From positions 186,001 to 250,000 of the forward strand of contig CAWAMR010000020.1 of the NCBI GenBank assembly GCA_963783095.1: a stretch of DNA of 64,000 nucleotides. The letters run 5' to 3'. Below, piece after piece: positions 49,840 to 59,910 of the stretch (positions are counted from its first letter, which is position 1; each line of letters begins with the position of its first letter). The translations under genes were made by a program, and so were the position numbers. The notes under the pieces were generated by a model. That model made no database searches, had not been told where the DNA came from, and saw nothing but the letters and a program-made list of their open reading frames with translations. Source of the stretch: CAWAMR01 sp963783095. GTDB lineage: Bacteria > Planctomycetota > Planctomycetia > Gemmatales > Gemmataceae.

Positions 49840-51105
49840 ATGTTTGCACGCATCTTCGCCGCCACGTTTTGCTTTGTTGGGTTGGTAAACTTCAGCGGGG
49901 CCGCCGATCTTCCAAAATCCAAGCCGATCCCCCAGGAAACCATTGCAGCTTACGAAAAACTCGGTGCCAAGTCGGTTTGGTTCGGCGTAAATCGATACGG
50001 CTTTTATGAGATTTCTTCTCAAAGCGAGTTGCCCGGCTTTATCTTCCAAAACTTGCCGAATGGAAAGCTTCCCAAACTTCCGGCCGTTTCTGTTCCGTTT
50101 GGGCTTAATCTGCGAAGGTCCTACGTAACCGATGAGGCGATGGCTGAATTGAAAGATCTGACGAACCTGACGGCACTCGATCTCGCAACCACATCGGTTT
50201 CCAACGCCGGGCTGAAGCCATTGAAGGATTTGAAAAGTCTCAAATATCTGAACCTCAACTCTGCGGGCATCACAGACAAAGGACTGGCGGATTTGAAATC
50301 GCTCAAATCACTTACCGCGCTAGACATCGGTTGCCCGGGCGTGACCGATGCGGGGCTGAAGGAATTGAAAGACATCCAAGCGCTCACATCGCTCAGGCTG
50401 GGGGTGCTTATCACCAATGAAGGCATAAAGGAGCTGGCGGACCTCAAGAATCTTAACTCGCTTACCCTCGAGTACTGTCGCTTGGGCGATCCGGCGATCG
50501 CATACTTGAAGGCTCTCGATCTCAAAGCGCTAAACCTTCGCGGAACCGGCACGACCAATGCCGGCATGGTCGAACTCCGCAACTTCAAGAACCTGGTCAC
50601 GCTCAACCTGGGAGAAACCCGAGTGACCCATGAAGGACTGAAAGAACTAAAGGGTCTCAAAAACCTCAGCGAAGTCACCATTTTCTCGCAAAACATCACG
50701 GATGCGAGTCTAAGGGTATTGCGAGAAATCGGTTTGCTGCACAAGGTCACAATTGCGGGAGGGAGACTCGGCATTCGAGCAACTTCACCCGATGAAGTCC
50801 TGCTCATGTCGCTTCAGAATTCGAAAGTAACCGATGCAGGGTTGAAGGAACTCAAGGATTTCAAAGGGCTTGTTTTGCTGAACCTCGAACGAACCCAGAT
50901 AACCAACGCGGGACTCAAAGAACTGAAGGAATTCAAAAGCCTCAGCACTCTGTACCTTGGCTACACGAAAATAACCGATGCAGGATTGAAGGATCTTGAA
51001 GACCTCAAGGGCCTTACAACATTGCATATTCGTGGCACAAAAACGACCGAAGAGGGAGCGAAGGAATTCAAACGAGCCGTGCCGAAATGCACTATCATTC
51101 GTTGA
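49840..51105 (+). CDS. Exported leucine-rich-repeat protein
   Basis: A 421-residue protein with a signal peptide (MFARIFAATFCFVGLVNFSG, cleavage near GAAD) and about 13 leucine-rich repeats of 24-25 residues with the pattern T-x-V/I-T-D/N-A-G-L-K-x-L-K-x-L-x-x-L-x-x-L-x-L, for example VTDAGLKELKDIQALTSLRL and ITNAGLKELKEFKSLSTLYL. The repeat at about residues 305-330 is irregular. It is the secreted internalin/RNase-inhibitor-like LRR type common in planctomycetes. Likely a periplasmic or surface binding protein; ligand unknown. ATG at 49840. Frame intact. Confidence 0.85.
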   Translation: MFARIFAATFCFVGLVNFSGAADLPKSKPIPQETIAAYEKLGAKSVWFGVNRYGFYEISSQSELPGFIFQNLPNGKLPKLPAVSVPFGLNLRRSYVTDEAMAELKDLTNLTALDLATTSVSNAGLKPLKDLKSLKYLNLNSAGITDKGLADLKSLKSLTALDIGCPGVTDAGLKELKDIQALTSLRLGVLITNEGIKELADLKNLNSLTLEYCRLGDPAIAYLKALDLKALNLRGTGTTNAGMVELRNFKNLVTLNLGETRVTHEGLKELKGLKNLSEVTIFSQNITDASLRVLREIGLLHKVTIAGGRLGIRATSPDEVLLMSLQNSKVTDAGLKELKDFKGLVLLNLERTQITNAGLKELKEFKSLSTLYLGYTKITDAGLKDLEDLKGLTTLHIRGTKTTEEGAKEFKRAVPKCTIIR

Positions 51106-51141
51106 CAGCAGCCTTTTCCATTCCGCATTGGATTCAGCAGT

Positions 51142-51732
51142 TCATTCGGCGATCTTCGGCCAATTGAGTATGCGTAGTATGATCGGTTCCTGATCGTGGA
51201 TGCTATAGCCGACCAAAAACGGCGACGCGAGATTAAGCCCCGCAAATGCCTTCTCGATGATGAGTTGTTCGACTACTCTCCACACGACTAACCGGGCATT
51301 CGACTCCAGGTAGTCGTCCTCGTGCATAGCTCCCTTCGGATACTTGCCTTTCTCGGCCAACTTGATCCATGCAGGGAAGTCTACCTCTGCATATTCAGGA
51401 AACTCGAAATCTCCACTTTCGGTGTTGATCGGTGATAGGACTGGGGTGCTAAGCTGGTACTTGGCCCATTGCCAGGTCAGTTTACCCCGGAGGTTCTTCC
51501 GGCGGCTCTCGATGGCGATCCGCTCCAGCTCCTTCGACGTCCGGATATTGTTATCGAGAGTATCGAGACTTATGGAGAGGTGTCCGTAACATGGTTCGTC
51601 GCAATCGAAAAAGAAACAACACACTTCCGCATCGGGATTCTCGCGGACGAACCGCTTAATCGCAGCTACGCTGGCTTTAAGCAGTTTTTGATCGCTCGCT
51701 TCCCATTCGTCTGCCAACGAAATATCCTCCAA
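51142..51732 (-). CDS. Hypothetical soluble protein, DUF4303-like
   Basis: A 196-residue acidic protein starting MEDISLADEWEASDQKLLKA. The segment AEVCCFFFDCDEPCYGHLSI followed by SLDT resembles the core of DUF4303-type proteins (hydrophobic strands, acidic loop, YG then a Thr-rich end), often found in polymorphic-toxin immunity contexts. No toxin gene is visible nearby, so that role is not supported here. Later DDYLESNARLVVWRVVEQLI and FLVGYSIHDQEP. Convergent with the LRR gene (36-base gap). Start uncertain. Confidence 0.55.
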   Translation of the reverse strand: MEDISLADEWEASDQKLLKASVAAIKRFVRENPDAEVCCFFFDCDEPCYGHLSISLDTLDNNIRTSKELERIAIESRRKNLRGKLTWQWAKYQLSTPVLSPINTESGDFEFPEYAEVDFPAWIKLAEKGKYPKGAMHEDDYLESNARLVVWRVVEQLIIEKAFAGLNLASPFLVGYSIHDQEPIILRILNWPKIAE

Positions 51733-51880
51733 TCACCGCATATCACGAGTGGTCTATACCTCGAAGAGGTAAAGGCAGCCCAGACTCGTTCTGTGCAAGA
51801 TTTCCGTCGTTTCTCTCGTGATTCACGCCGCACTGGAGAGATCGCGCCCATTTAACCATGCAAGGGGCAGTTATCGTCGA

Positions 51881-52519
51881 TCAGGTATAAATCTGACTCA
51901 CCCCAGCGCCAAAGTCGTGGCCGGTGACGACTCTGCTAATGGTGCGCACGATCTTGCCTCCGCCCATCACCGATGGTTCGATCGGCGATGATTTGGCATA
52001 ATCGTCAATCTCCGTGCAGATCAGACGAAGATCAATCACCGGCACGCCAACCCGAAAGGCCTCGCGCAGAATCACATCGTTGAACAGGCATAACCCCGTC
52101 AATTCTGCCGGCGCTATTCCTCCAACAACGTCGTAGATCGTGCAAACGGTGGTGGGTTTCCCCAGTGCCAATACCGTTTGCAACATGGTCCGATACTCGT
52201 GTTGAAACTGTTGACGAATCTCCGCGAGTCGGTCCAGAACCTGCGTGAATGAGTCGGCAGCGTCGTGAAGGATCATGCTGCTATAGTCCAGAGCATTATT
52301 GCCGCCCGAACTGATGACCAGATGAGTGGCATCTTCCGGCATTCGCGTCAACTGGCGGGCAACGTCGGAAGCGATGGAGCCGTCCACTGCCAATAGAGTT
52401 GCAAGCCAACTCCCCGGCAAGCACTTTTGCAGGTGTTCGATGACCGACGGCCCGCCCGGCACATAGCCGGCATTGTCGAAGATCGAATCCCCAAGAAGTA
52501 TGACATGGTGCATGCTCAT
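51881..52519 (-). CDS. SGNH/GDSL-type hydrolase
   Basis: A 212-residue single-domain esterase-like protein. Block I: VILLGDSIFDNAGYVPGG with the nucleophile Ser; block III: LVISSGGNNALDYS with the oxyanion Asn; the C-terminal block is IEPSVMGGGKIVRTISRVVT, where the usual DxxH catalytic pair is less clear. The family hydrolyses carbohydrate or lipid esters; substrate unknown. No signal peptide, so cytosolic. ATG at 52517-52519 (an internal Met two residues later is possible). Frame intact. Upstream lies a palindromic repeat. Confidence 0.82.
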   Translation of the reverse strand: MSMHHVILLGDSIFDNAGYVPGGPSVIEHLQKCLPGSWLATLLAVDGSIASDVARQLTRMPEDATHLVISSGGNNALDYSSMILHDAADSFTQVLDRLAEIRQQFQHEYRTMLQTVLALGKPTTVCTIYDVVGGIAPAELTGLCLFNDVILREAFRVGVPVIDLRLICTEIDDYAKSSPIEPSVMGGGKIVRTISRVVTGHDFGAGVSQIYT

Positions 52520-52558
52520 TAGAGTCTTTTTTCATGCGATTTGCGCAAATTGCATGTA

Positions 52559-52722
52559 GTAGGACGGGTCGAGGCTTTGCGAGGCCCGCCGTGCGCCGCG
52601 ATCTTGTCCAAGGCGGGCCTCGCAAAGCCTCGACCCGCCCTACCAATGGTTGCGCCTGCGAAGTAACCGTCCAGCTAATTCCAAGGCGGGCCTCGCAAAG
52701 CCTCGACCCGCCCTACCAATAG
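52559..52722. repeat. GGGTCGAGGCTTTGCGAGGCCCGCC palindrome plus extra arm
   Basis: Left arm GGACGGGTCGAGGCTTTGCG pairs with the right arm ending at 52643. The right arm with about 27 following bases is then repeated once more (52683-52722, 72-base period). Same palindrome core as inside the element at 47715. Confidence 0.8.
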
Positions 52723-52740
52723 TTGCGGACTCGGCCCGCG

Positions 52741-52926
52741 TTAGGCTCCTGCTTTATACATTGCCCCCACGAAGAGGCTTCCGATCACCACTCCAATCAA
52801 GCCAAGGAAAATAGCGAACACGATCGGCACAGCGGCCAGGAATAGCCCAGCACCCCAATGCCAGCCCGAGCTAAAAGAAAGCTTCAGCACCAGGAGGCCC
52901 AGAACGATTGCTATTGCTAAAATCAT
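52741..52926 (-). CDS. Small two-helix membrane protein
   Basis: A 61-residue protein, MILAIAIVLGLLVLKLSFSS followed by two further hydrophobic stretches (GAGLFLAAVPIVFAIFLGLI and GVVIGSLFVGAMY). It has GGAG eleven bases before the ATG. Almost entirely hydrophobic with few charges (one Lys near the N-terminal helix end, one near the C-terminus). No family recognised. It lies 63 bases downstream of valS on the same strand and could be co-transcribed. Confidence 0.55.
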   Translation of the reverse strand: MILAIAIVLGLLVLKLSFSSGWHWGAGLFLAAVPIVFAIFLGLIGVVIGSLFVGAMYKAGA

Positions 52927-52989
52927 GCTGAAATTGACTCCAATAAGGATATCGGCAAGACTCAGAACTCCTTACGCGGAACATCCTGC

Positions 52990-55919
52990 TCAGCTCTGCT
53001 GCAAATCCACGATCGTCGTTTTCAAAATCTGAATCTGCTTTTCCAGATCCACGATCTGATCCCGCTGTTGTTCTACCACTTCTGCCGGTGCGCGTTTCAC
53101 GAAGTCGGCGTTCTCCAGCTTCTTGCGGGTTGTTTCCAATGACTTCGTTTTCTCGGCGATCTGCTTTTCGAGTCGTTTCACCTCAGCAGTTGGATCGATC
53201 AACCCTTGCAGCGAAACATAGGTCTCGAACATCGGGTGTACCTGCGTGACCGCCTGGGGCGGTTTCTTCACGCTGGGGTTCGCGTCCAGTTTGCCCACGC
53301 CGGCCAGTAGCCCAATGAACGGAGCCAGCGACCCGAAGTCCGTTGCCGTTTTCGCATCGCAACGCACCGCAACGTCCAGAGAGGTTTTATTGTCGATCAC
53401 GTAACGATTGCGAACCTCGCGGATGCCGCGCACCAGTTCTTGCATGAGGGCGATCCGCGTCTCCATTGCCTCATCCACCAAACTCGCTGGATAGGCTGGC
53501 CAAGGCGCGATCATCACCGATTCTGCTGCCTGCTGGGGATTTGGTGCGCCTCGACTCGATGCGAGTTCATTGAACACCTGCCAGATCGATTCCGCCACAA
53601 AGGGCATGACAGGCTGCACGAGCCGAAGGATGCCGTCCAGCACTGCAACCAGCACGCGCTGCACTGTCACTTTGCCACCCGGGTCTTTGAGCCGGCCCTT
53701 GGCCATTTCGATGTACCAGTCGCAAAACTCGGTCCAGGTGAATTCGTAAATTGCGCCGCGCCACGTCGCTGAAGTGATAGCCTTCCAGCGCATCCGTGAC
53801 GGTTTTGGTCGTGGTCGCCAGCCTGCTAAGTATCCAGCGATCCTCCAGAGGCAAATCGTCCGGTTTCAGAGTATCAGCGGTGTAGCCTTCCAGATTCATG
53901 AAGATGAATCTGGCGGCGTTCCAGAGCTTGTTGGCAAAGTTTCGGCCGATCTCGAAGCGTTCCGAACCTTGCTTGGCAGTCTTGAGTTCCGCATCTTCTG
54001 CCAGCCAGGGTCCACCCGGCCGGAAGGGCTTCTTGCACTCCAAACAAGTCACCTTGCGCGTGCGCATATACATGTGCTCTTGCTTCACCGGATTCAGCTT
54101 GCCGCAATGGGGACAGATATTGCTCACGGGCAGCCTGGCATCTTGTGTCTCGGTCGCCAGTTGCACGATGATGAAGCGCAGCGCATCGGTGCCGTACAGT
54201 TCGATGATGTCGAGCGGATCGACGCCATTGCCTTTCGACTTGCTCATCGATTCGCCGAAGCCGTCGAGCATTTTGGTATGCACATACACATGGCGGAAAG
54301 GCACATCGCCGAGATTGTACAGGCCCGTCATCACCATGCGGGCGACCCAGAGCGTGATAATATCCCGGCTCGTGACCAGGGTGCTGGTCGGGTAGTAGTA
54401 TTTCACCTCGGGAGTCGAATCGGGCCAGCCAAACGTCGAATGGGGCCAGAGGCAGAAGAGAACCAGGTATCCAGCACATCATCATCTTGCCGCAATGGAT
54501 ACTGCGTCCCCAGCGAATTGGCAGGAAGATCGGCACGGGCGCAAATGAGCCACTGGCCGGTTTCTTCGTTGCGTTGCCAGCACACGTCCTGCCTTCCCGC
54601 AAAGGCACGCTGCAACTCCGCTTCGGGCGCACTGGTGTACCAGATGGGAATCCGATGCCCCCACCACAACTGCCGGCTAATGCACCAGTCTCGCTTTTCT
54701 CCGAGCCAATCGAGATAGGTCTTGGCGTACCGTTCGGGGAAGAATTTCACTCGCTGCGACGTGACGGCATCCATCGCCATTTGAGCCAGTCCCGGCTTGC
54801 CGTCATCCCGGTCGCCCATCTTCACGAACCACTGGTCCGACAAGTAAGGTTCAATGGGTGTCTTGCTGCGATCGCTGATCTTCAGAGGAATATCGCGTTC
54901 TTCCTTGCCTTCAAAGAACCCAAGTTCCTCCATGTCCTTGGTTACGATCTCGCGCACCTTGAGACGATCCTGACCGGCATACTTCCCGCCGTTTTCGTTG
55001 ATCGTGCCATCGGGATTGAGGATGTTTATCATCGGCAAGTTATTGCGCAGACCACACGCATAGTCATTGGGATCGTGGGCTGGAGTCACCTTCACGCAGC
55101 CTGTACCGAGTGTGGGATCGGCGAGCAGGGCATCCGCGATGATGGGGATCTCTCGACCATTGAGCGGTATCGTCACGGTCTTGCCGATCAGATGCTGGTA
55201 GCGAGTATCGCCGGGGTGAACGCACACGGCGGTATCGCCCAGCATCGTTTCCGGCCGGGTCGTTGAAAAGCGAATGAACTCGCCGGGTATTTCCTTTACC
55301 GGATATTTGAAGGTCCAGAATCCGCCGATCACGTTGGTTGTCTCGGTTTCATCATCGGCCACGGAGGTTTGTAGCTGGGTATCCCAGTTCACCAGTCTTT
55401 TGCCGCGAAAGATGTAGCCGTCGCGAAACATGCGGAAGAATGTTTCGCGCACCGCCTTGCGCAGGTGGGGTCGAGCGTGAAGCGCGTGCGCTGCCAGTCG
55501 GCGGAACAACCCATTTCCCGCAACTGGCCCAGGATTCGTTTCTCGTACTGATCCTTCCATTGCCAGATCCGCCGAACCAGTTCTTCCCGGCCAATGTCGT
55601 GACGATTCTTCTTTTCCTCGGCGAAGATTCGTCGTTCCACCACCGACTGCGTGGCAATGCCGGCGTGATCGGTCCCGGGCATCCACTCGGCGTTAAATCC
55701 CTGCATCCGCCGCCAGCGGATCAACACATCTTGCAGCGTATTATTGAGGGCGTGCCCCATGTGCAGTGCACCCGTCACATTCGGCGGCGGAATCACGATG
55801 GAGAATGGCGTGCGCTTCGGATCGGGGCTGCTATGGCTATAGCCGCGATCGGCCCAGAAATGGAGCCAGCGCACCTGGGCTTCTTTGGGATCGTAAGCTT
55901 TGGGAAGTTCGGTAGGCAT
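52990..55919 (-). CDS. valS: Valyl-tRNA synthetase (three frameshifts)
   Basis: Class Ia synthetase charging tRNA-Val, with editing. Starts MPTELPKAYDPKEAQVRWLH. HIGH-type motif in IPPPNVTGALHMGHALNNTL; MPGTDHAGIATQSVVE; editing domain FSTTRPETMLGDTAV; ISRQLWWGHRIPIWY; KMSKS motif in GFGESMSKSKGNGVDP; anticodon-binding helical domain with TEFCDWYIEMAKGRLKDP; C-terminal coiled coil (LEKQIAEKTKSLETTRKKLE). Between the KMSKS loop and anticodon domain is a zinc-ribbon-like insert, ICPHCGKLN...VTCLECKKPFRPG. Frame changes near 55455, 54430 and 53770. Joined length about 975 residues, longer than typical partly through the insert. Confidence 0.95.
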
Positions 55920-55975
55920 ATGGGTTCGCTGGGGTCTTGTGGTTCAGGATCATTGCCGCGGGAAGCATCGATCGT

Positions 55976-56978
55976 TCAGGTAGTTTCTCCACGCATGCGT
56001 TTCAGTTCCGCTTCCAGTTCTTGCACTCGGCGGAGTGATTCGTCCGCACGTTGTTTTTCATCATCTGCGCGTTGTTTTTCATCTTGAGCTTTCTTCAATG
56101 CAATTTCCTTTTCTCGTTTTTCATCTTCGGCACGTTTGAAGGTGGCTTCCTTCTCTTTGAGGGCAGTTTCCTTTTCTCGTTTTTCATCTTCGGCTCGTTT
56201 GAGGGCGGCTTCCTTTTTTCGTTTTTCGTCCAGGGCTAGTTTTTCTGCTCTGTCCGCGCGTTGTTTTTCTTCTTGCGCCAACTGTGCTTGACCGGCTAAA
56301 TCCCGGATCGGATTTCCTTCTGAGTCGAGGCAGATAACATATTCGCCTCCGATAGCGATCCAAAGATTGACTTCGGGTATCCAAATTCGACTCTCATCCG
56401 GCAACAGGATTTGCTCGGGGCCGTTGGGCGTGGGATGAAAGGCAAGGAAACGGATATCGAGTGGCTCGTTCTCTTCCGGCAGATCGATGATGACGTACAG
56501 AGGTATGCCAACCGCACAATATTCTGTTATCTTCGCCGAAATCGCCGCTTCGTGTCGAAGGCGAGGTCACCTCGATCGCACAAATGGGCCGAGCGCCCAT
56601 GTCGTGCATTGGGTAAGTCCCTCGCCGCGGATCCCAGGGAGCTGAATCGAAAAAGACGGAAAGATCGGGTCCGTGCGGCTCAATCCCTTCAACCTGCCAG
56701 TCAACGCGGTGATCGCCAAGGACCAAGGCTCCCGGATGATTCGTCAGGTGGTAGCGAAAAGCCCCCTTCAAGTAGCGGCAAATCTCACTGTGAGCATCAT
56801 TCGTCATGATGAAATCACCTTCTTGAGGATGGAGCACATCCCACTCCGTCAGTGGAACCTGCTCGCTGAAGATCGTTCCATCATCGCGTTTGCGTTCGAC
56901 GTAGCGCCACCCGTAGAAAAACGGATCGTCCGATACGTTCGCCGTGCTGCCCTCGACCATTGGGGAGATGGGTGTCAT
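55976..56978 (-). CDS. Uma2-family (DUF820) endonuclease-like protein with coiled-coil tail (one frameshift)
   Basis: About 333 residues. The N-terminal Uma2 fold shows VLGDHRVDWQVEGIEPHGPD, LSVFFDSAPWDP and AIEVTSPSTR, the acidic residues and ExT/S motif of this PD-(D/E)xK-related family; after a frame change near 56545 it continues ITEYCAVGIPLYVIIDLPEE and ESRIWIPEVNLWIAIGGEYV. The last about 100 residues are a charged coiled coil of near-repeats (KRAEDEKREKETALKEKEA, KRAEDEKREKEIALKKAQD). ATG at 56976-56978 has GGAG six bases upstream. Function of Uma2 proteins is unproven. It starts 11 bases after the cimA stop. Confidence 0.82.
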
Positions 56979-56989
56979 CGTTGCTCCAA

Positions 56990-58566
56990 TCACTCTTGAG
57001 AATCTCGAGACGTTTCACCATCCTTGAATAGCTTGTACTCAAAACTATCGACCAGTGCCAGCCAGGATGCCTCGATTATGTTTTCACTCACGCCGACCGT
57101 GCCCCATATGTCGGTAGCATCGCGCGATTCAATGATAACCCGAACCCGTGCCGCTGTCCCTTCCCGTGCATTCACCACGCGCACCTTGTAATCGACCAGA
57201 TGCATTTCCGCCAGGTTCGGATAGATCGGCAGCAGCGCCTTGCGCAAGGCGCCGTCGAGAGCATTCACCGGGCCGTCGCCTTCGCTGACTGTGTGTTGCA
57301 CTTTGCCTTGCACGCGGATTTTCACGGTCGCTTCCGTGGTAGGAATGCCAATCTGATCGTGTTCGCTGTTGACGCGGTAGGACTCGCTGCAAACCAGGCC
57401 TGATATTGCCCGATCGCCTTTTTCACCAGGATGTCGAACGAGGCCTCTGCGGCCTCAAATTCATAACCGGCGTTTTCGAGATCCTGAACCTGGGTCAAAA
57501 TCTTCGCCATGACGGCACGATCGTTGTTGATCGCATACTTCGTCGTTTTAGCGAGGATCGTCGATTGCCCCGACAGTTCGCTCACCAGAATCCGCCGCTC
57601 GTTGCCAACCATTGCGGGATCGATGTGTTCGTAGCTGATCGGGTTCTTGCCGACGGCATGGGTGTGCATCCCCCCCTTGTGCGCGAAGGCACTCGACCCA
57701 ACGAAAGGCTGCCCGGAGCGGAATTCAGATTGGCGATCTCATAAACATAGCGCGATGCCTCGGTGAGCCGATGCAGGCTGCCGGGCTGCAAGAGTTCGTA
57801 GCCGTACTTCAAGGACAAATTGGCGATCACGCTGACTAGATCGACATTGCCGCAACGTTCGCCGATGCCGTTCATCGTACCCTGAACCTGGGTGGCCCCG
57901 TGTCGAACCGCGATCAACGAATTGGCGACGGCCAACGTCGCAGTCGTTATGGCAATGAATGCCGATGTCGCACTTGAGCGCCTTGCGAACCGCTGAGACT
58001 CGTTCGGCAATCTGTTCCGGCATGGTGCCGCCGTTGGTATCGCACAAGATCACGACCGCGGCGCCGGCGCTTCCGCCGCCTGCAATGTCTGCAAGCGCAT
58101 AATCCGGATTGGCCTTGAAGCCGTCGAAAAAATGCTCGGCATCGTAGAACACTTCATGGCCCATTGCTTTGCAATGTGCAACGGAATCCGCGATCATCTT
58201 GAGATTCTCTTCCAGGCTCGTTCCCAATATTTGCGTGACGTGCATGTCCCAGGTCTTGCCGACGATGGTGATAACCGGAGCATGAGCATCCAGCAGAGCC
58301 TGCAGACAGGTATCGGTGGCGGGATCGCTGTTTTTTCGGCGCGTCATGCCAAAGGCAGCGATTTTGGCATGCTTGAGCGGCAGAGTGCGGACGGCCTGAA
58401 AATACTCGAAATCTTTGGGATTGGAAAGCGGGTAACCGCCCTCAATGTAGTCAACGCCAAGTTCATCGAGCCGACGAGTGAGCAGGAGCTTGTCCTCCAG
58501 GGAAAAGTTGATCCCCTCGCCTTGACTGCCATCGCGGAGCGTCGTGTCGTAGATAGAAATACGCAT
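56990..58566 (-). CDS. cimA: (R)-citramalate synthase, LeuA-like (four frameshifts)
   Basis: Condenses acetyl-CoA with pyruvate for isoleucine synthesis. Catalytic TIM barrel: MRISIYDTTLRDGSQGEGIN (divalent metal and Arg-Asp), LDELGVDYIEGGYPLSNPKD, CDIGIHCHNDCDLAVANSLI across a break, TMNGIGERCGNVDLVSVIAN and AHKGGMHTHAVGKN; C-terminal LeuA allosteric dimer domain with HTVSEGDGPVNALDGALRKA, DYKVRVVNAREGTAA. The EGGYP pattern favours the citramalate synthase subgroup over isopropylmalate synthase. Breaks near 57937, 57710, 57667 and 57400; the third is a G7 tract read as G6. Length about 525 residues. ATG at 58564-58566. Confidence 0.9.
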
Positions 58567-58687
58567 GATATAGTTTTCAATTTTCAGTTTTCAGTTCGGC
58601 CCCACGGTGGGAGAGGTTCTCACCCAAGGCCGGTCTCTGACTATTGCCCACAAGCAGGAACCGGGACAAATGTTTCGACACCGAACC

Positions 58688-58937
58688 GTTAATGCACAAT
58701 CGATTTTTTGTAGCAATTTGTAGCATCGCGTTCACATTTACATTTGTTTGCGTTTGTGATCGTTAGTGCACAATCGATTTTTTGTGGCAATTTGTAGCAT
58801 CGTGTTCACATTTACATTTGTTTACGTTTGTGATCGTTAGTACACAATCGATTTTTTGTAGCAATTTGTAGCATCGTGTTCACATTTACATTTGTTTGCG
58901 TTTGTGATCGTTAGTACACAATCGATTTTTTTGTAGC
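58688..58937. repeat. Tandem 74-base repeat, 3.4 copies
   Basis: Units start at 58688, 58762, 58836 and 58910 (partial), each beginning GTTAxTxCACAATCGATTTTT and containing GTAGCAATTTGTAGCATCG and CACATTTACATTTGTTTGCG. Copies differ at only a few positions. AT-rich, no convincing open frame. Immediately upstream of cimA, so it could hold regulatory sites. Confidence 0.95.
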
Positions 58938-59217
58938 GTCTGCGCCCGGTTTCGGGCTCTCATCAGCAAAAACTTCGCCAATCCATCAAATCAATAAGCG
59001 TTTGATTGGCTTTAGTTCTTGGAAGCGTCTGCGCCCGTTTCGGGCCCTCATCAGCAAAAACCTCGGCAATCCATCAAATCGATAAGCGTTTGATTGGCTC
59101 TTAGTTCTTGGAAGCAATTTGTAGCGGCTGCGCCCGATCACGGGCCCTCATCTAAAAGAAACTTCGCCAGAATATCAAATCAATAATCGTTGGATTGAGG
59201 CGAAGTTTCTTGGAAGC
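58936..59217. repeat. Tandem 89-99-base repeat, three copies
   Basis: Units begin GCGTCTGCGCCCG (58936, 59025) and GCGGCTGCGCCCG (59124), each with CGGGCxCTCATCAGCAAAAA, an AACTTCGCCAATCC segment and GTTTGATTGGCTTTAGTTCT. The third copy is diverged and has its own inverted pair AAGAAACTTCGCC / GGCGAAGTTTCTT. The 10-base insert CAATTTGTAG in copy 3 matches the neighbouring 74-base repeat. Confidence 0.9.
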
Positions 59218-59296
59218 AAGAGAGTTGTCAGTCCCCCCACGCCTTTCGGGCTGTCCGTTACCCACAAGTGGAAAGGAAAACGAACCGCGACTATCC

Positions 59297-59405
59297 CCTC
59301 TCCCCTGTACTCAGGGGAGAGGGTTAGGGTGAGGGGTTGAACCTCTCGCCATAAAAGATGCGAGTCGCCGAAAGGTTTAAGGTTCAACCCCTCACCCCCT
59401 AACCC
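59297..59405. repeat. CCCTCTCCCCTGTACTCAGGGGAGAGGG nested palindrome
   Basis: CCCTCTCCCCTGTACTCAGG with GGAGAGGG forms one hairpin; GGGTGAGGGGTTGAACCT at left and AGGTTCAACCCCTCACCC at right form an outer one. Related to 9574-9648. No gene is seen anywhere in 58567-59900 on either strand. Confidence 0.75.
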
Positions 59406-59518
59406 AACCCTTCCAACATGAACGGAGATGTACTAATCCCTAAAGACATCCATGAACTTGGGGGGTTCGTGATTGACAGGTCAAATACCCATTGAATACT
59501 CCACGAGTAAAGTTTAAT

Positions 59519-59551
59519 TTGGCACACTTTGGCACACTTTGGCACACTTTC
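59519..59551. repeat. GGCACACTTT triplicate
   Basis: Three exact tandem copies of TTGGCACACT (10-base unit) in TTTGGCACACTTTGGCACAC. A related AGTATGCCAAAGTGTGCCAA lies at 21710-21729. Possibly a protein-binding site cluster; otherwise the surroundings (59406-59840) show nothing. Confidence 0.6.
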
Positions 59552-59849
59552 CTTACGGGGTAAACGCAAATTCCTGTCGAAAGGTTACTTGATCAGTGAC
59601 GTTTGGGGTTGTATTTGTGCTTGCCCGTTTCCCTCTCCACTTGTAGGTAATAGTCAGGCTTTGCGAGGGGGAGGGTCGGACACACAATGGCTTTCAATTT
59701 GAACGAGGTTTGGGTTCTCCCTACTTACTCAAGCTAGTATCGCGCATGGCGGTTCGCAATGTCAGCAGCATTTTGGCGAATGAATGGAACAGTCAACTCT
59801 CTGGCTGTCGTTGTTGCATATGGCACCATCCTGAACCCACAATGCCAAT

Positions 59850-59880
59850 AAAAAACCCCGGAGCGAAAAGCTCCAGGGTT
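59850..59880 (-). terminator. Rho-independent terminator, minus strand
   Basis: Read on the minus strand: ACCCTGGAGC, loop TTTTC, GCTCCGGGG, then TTTTTTA. A GC-rich stem with one bulge followed by a T tract of six. It lies about 205 bases beyond the SEL1 gene stop and 30 bases beyond a possible small open frame on the same strand. Confidence 0.7.
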
Positions 59881-59910
59881 GGTTCGTTATCGGAGAAGAA
59901 CTACCCGGAG

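Noticed and set aside
53774..54718. 314-codon plus-strand frame opposite valS
   Set aside because: Antisense shadow of valS.
58688..59217. CRISPR array
   Set aside because: The repeats are contiguous 74- and 89-99-base tandem units without unique spacers, and no cas genes are present.
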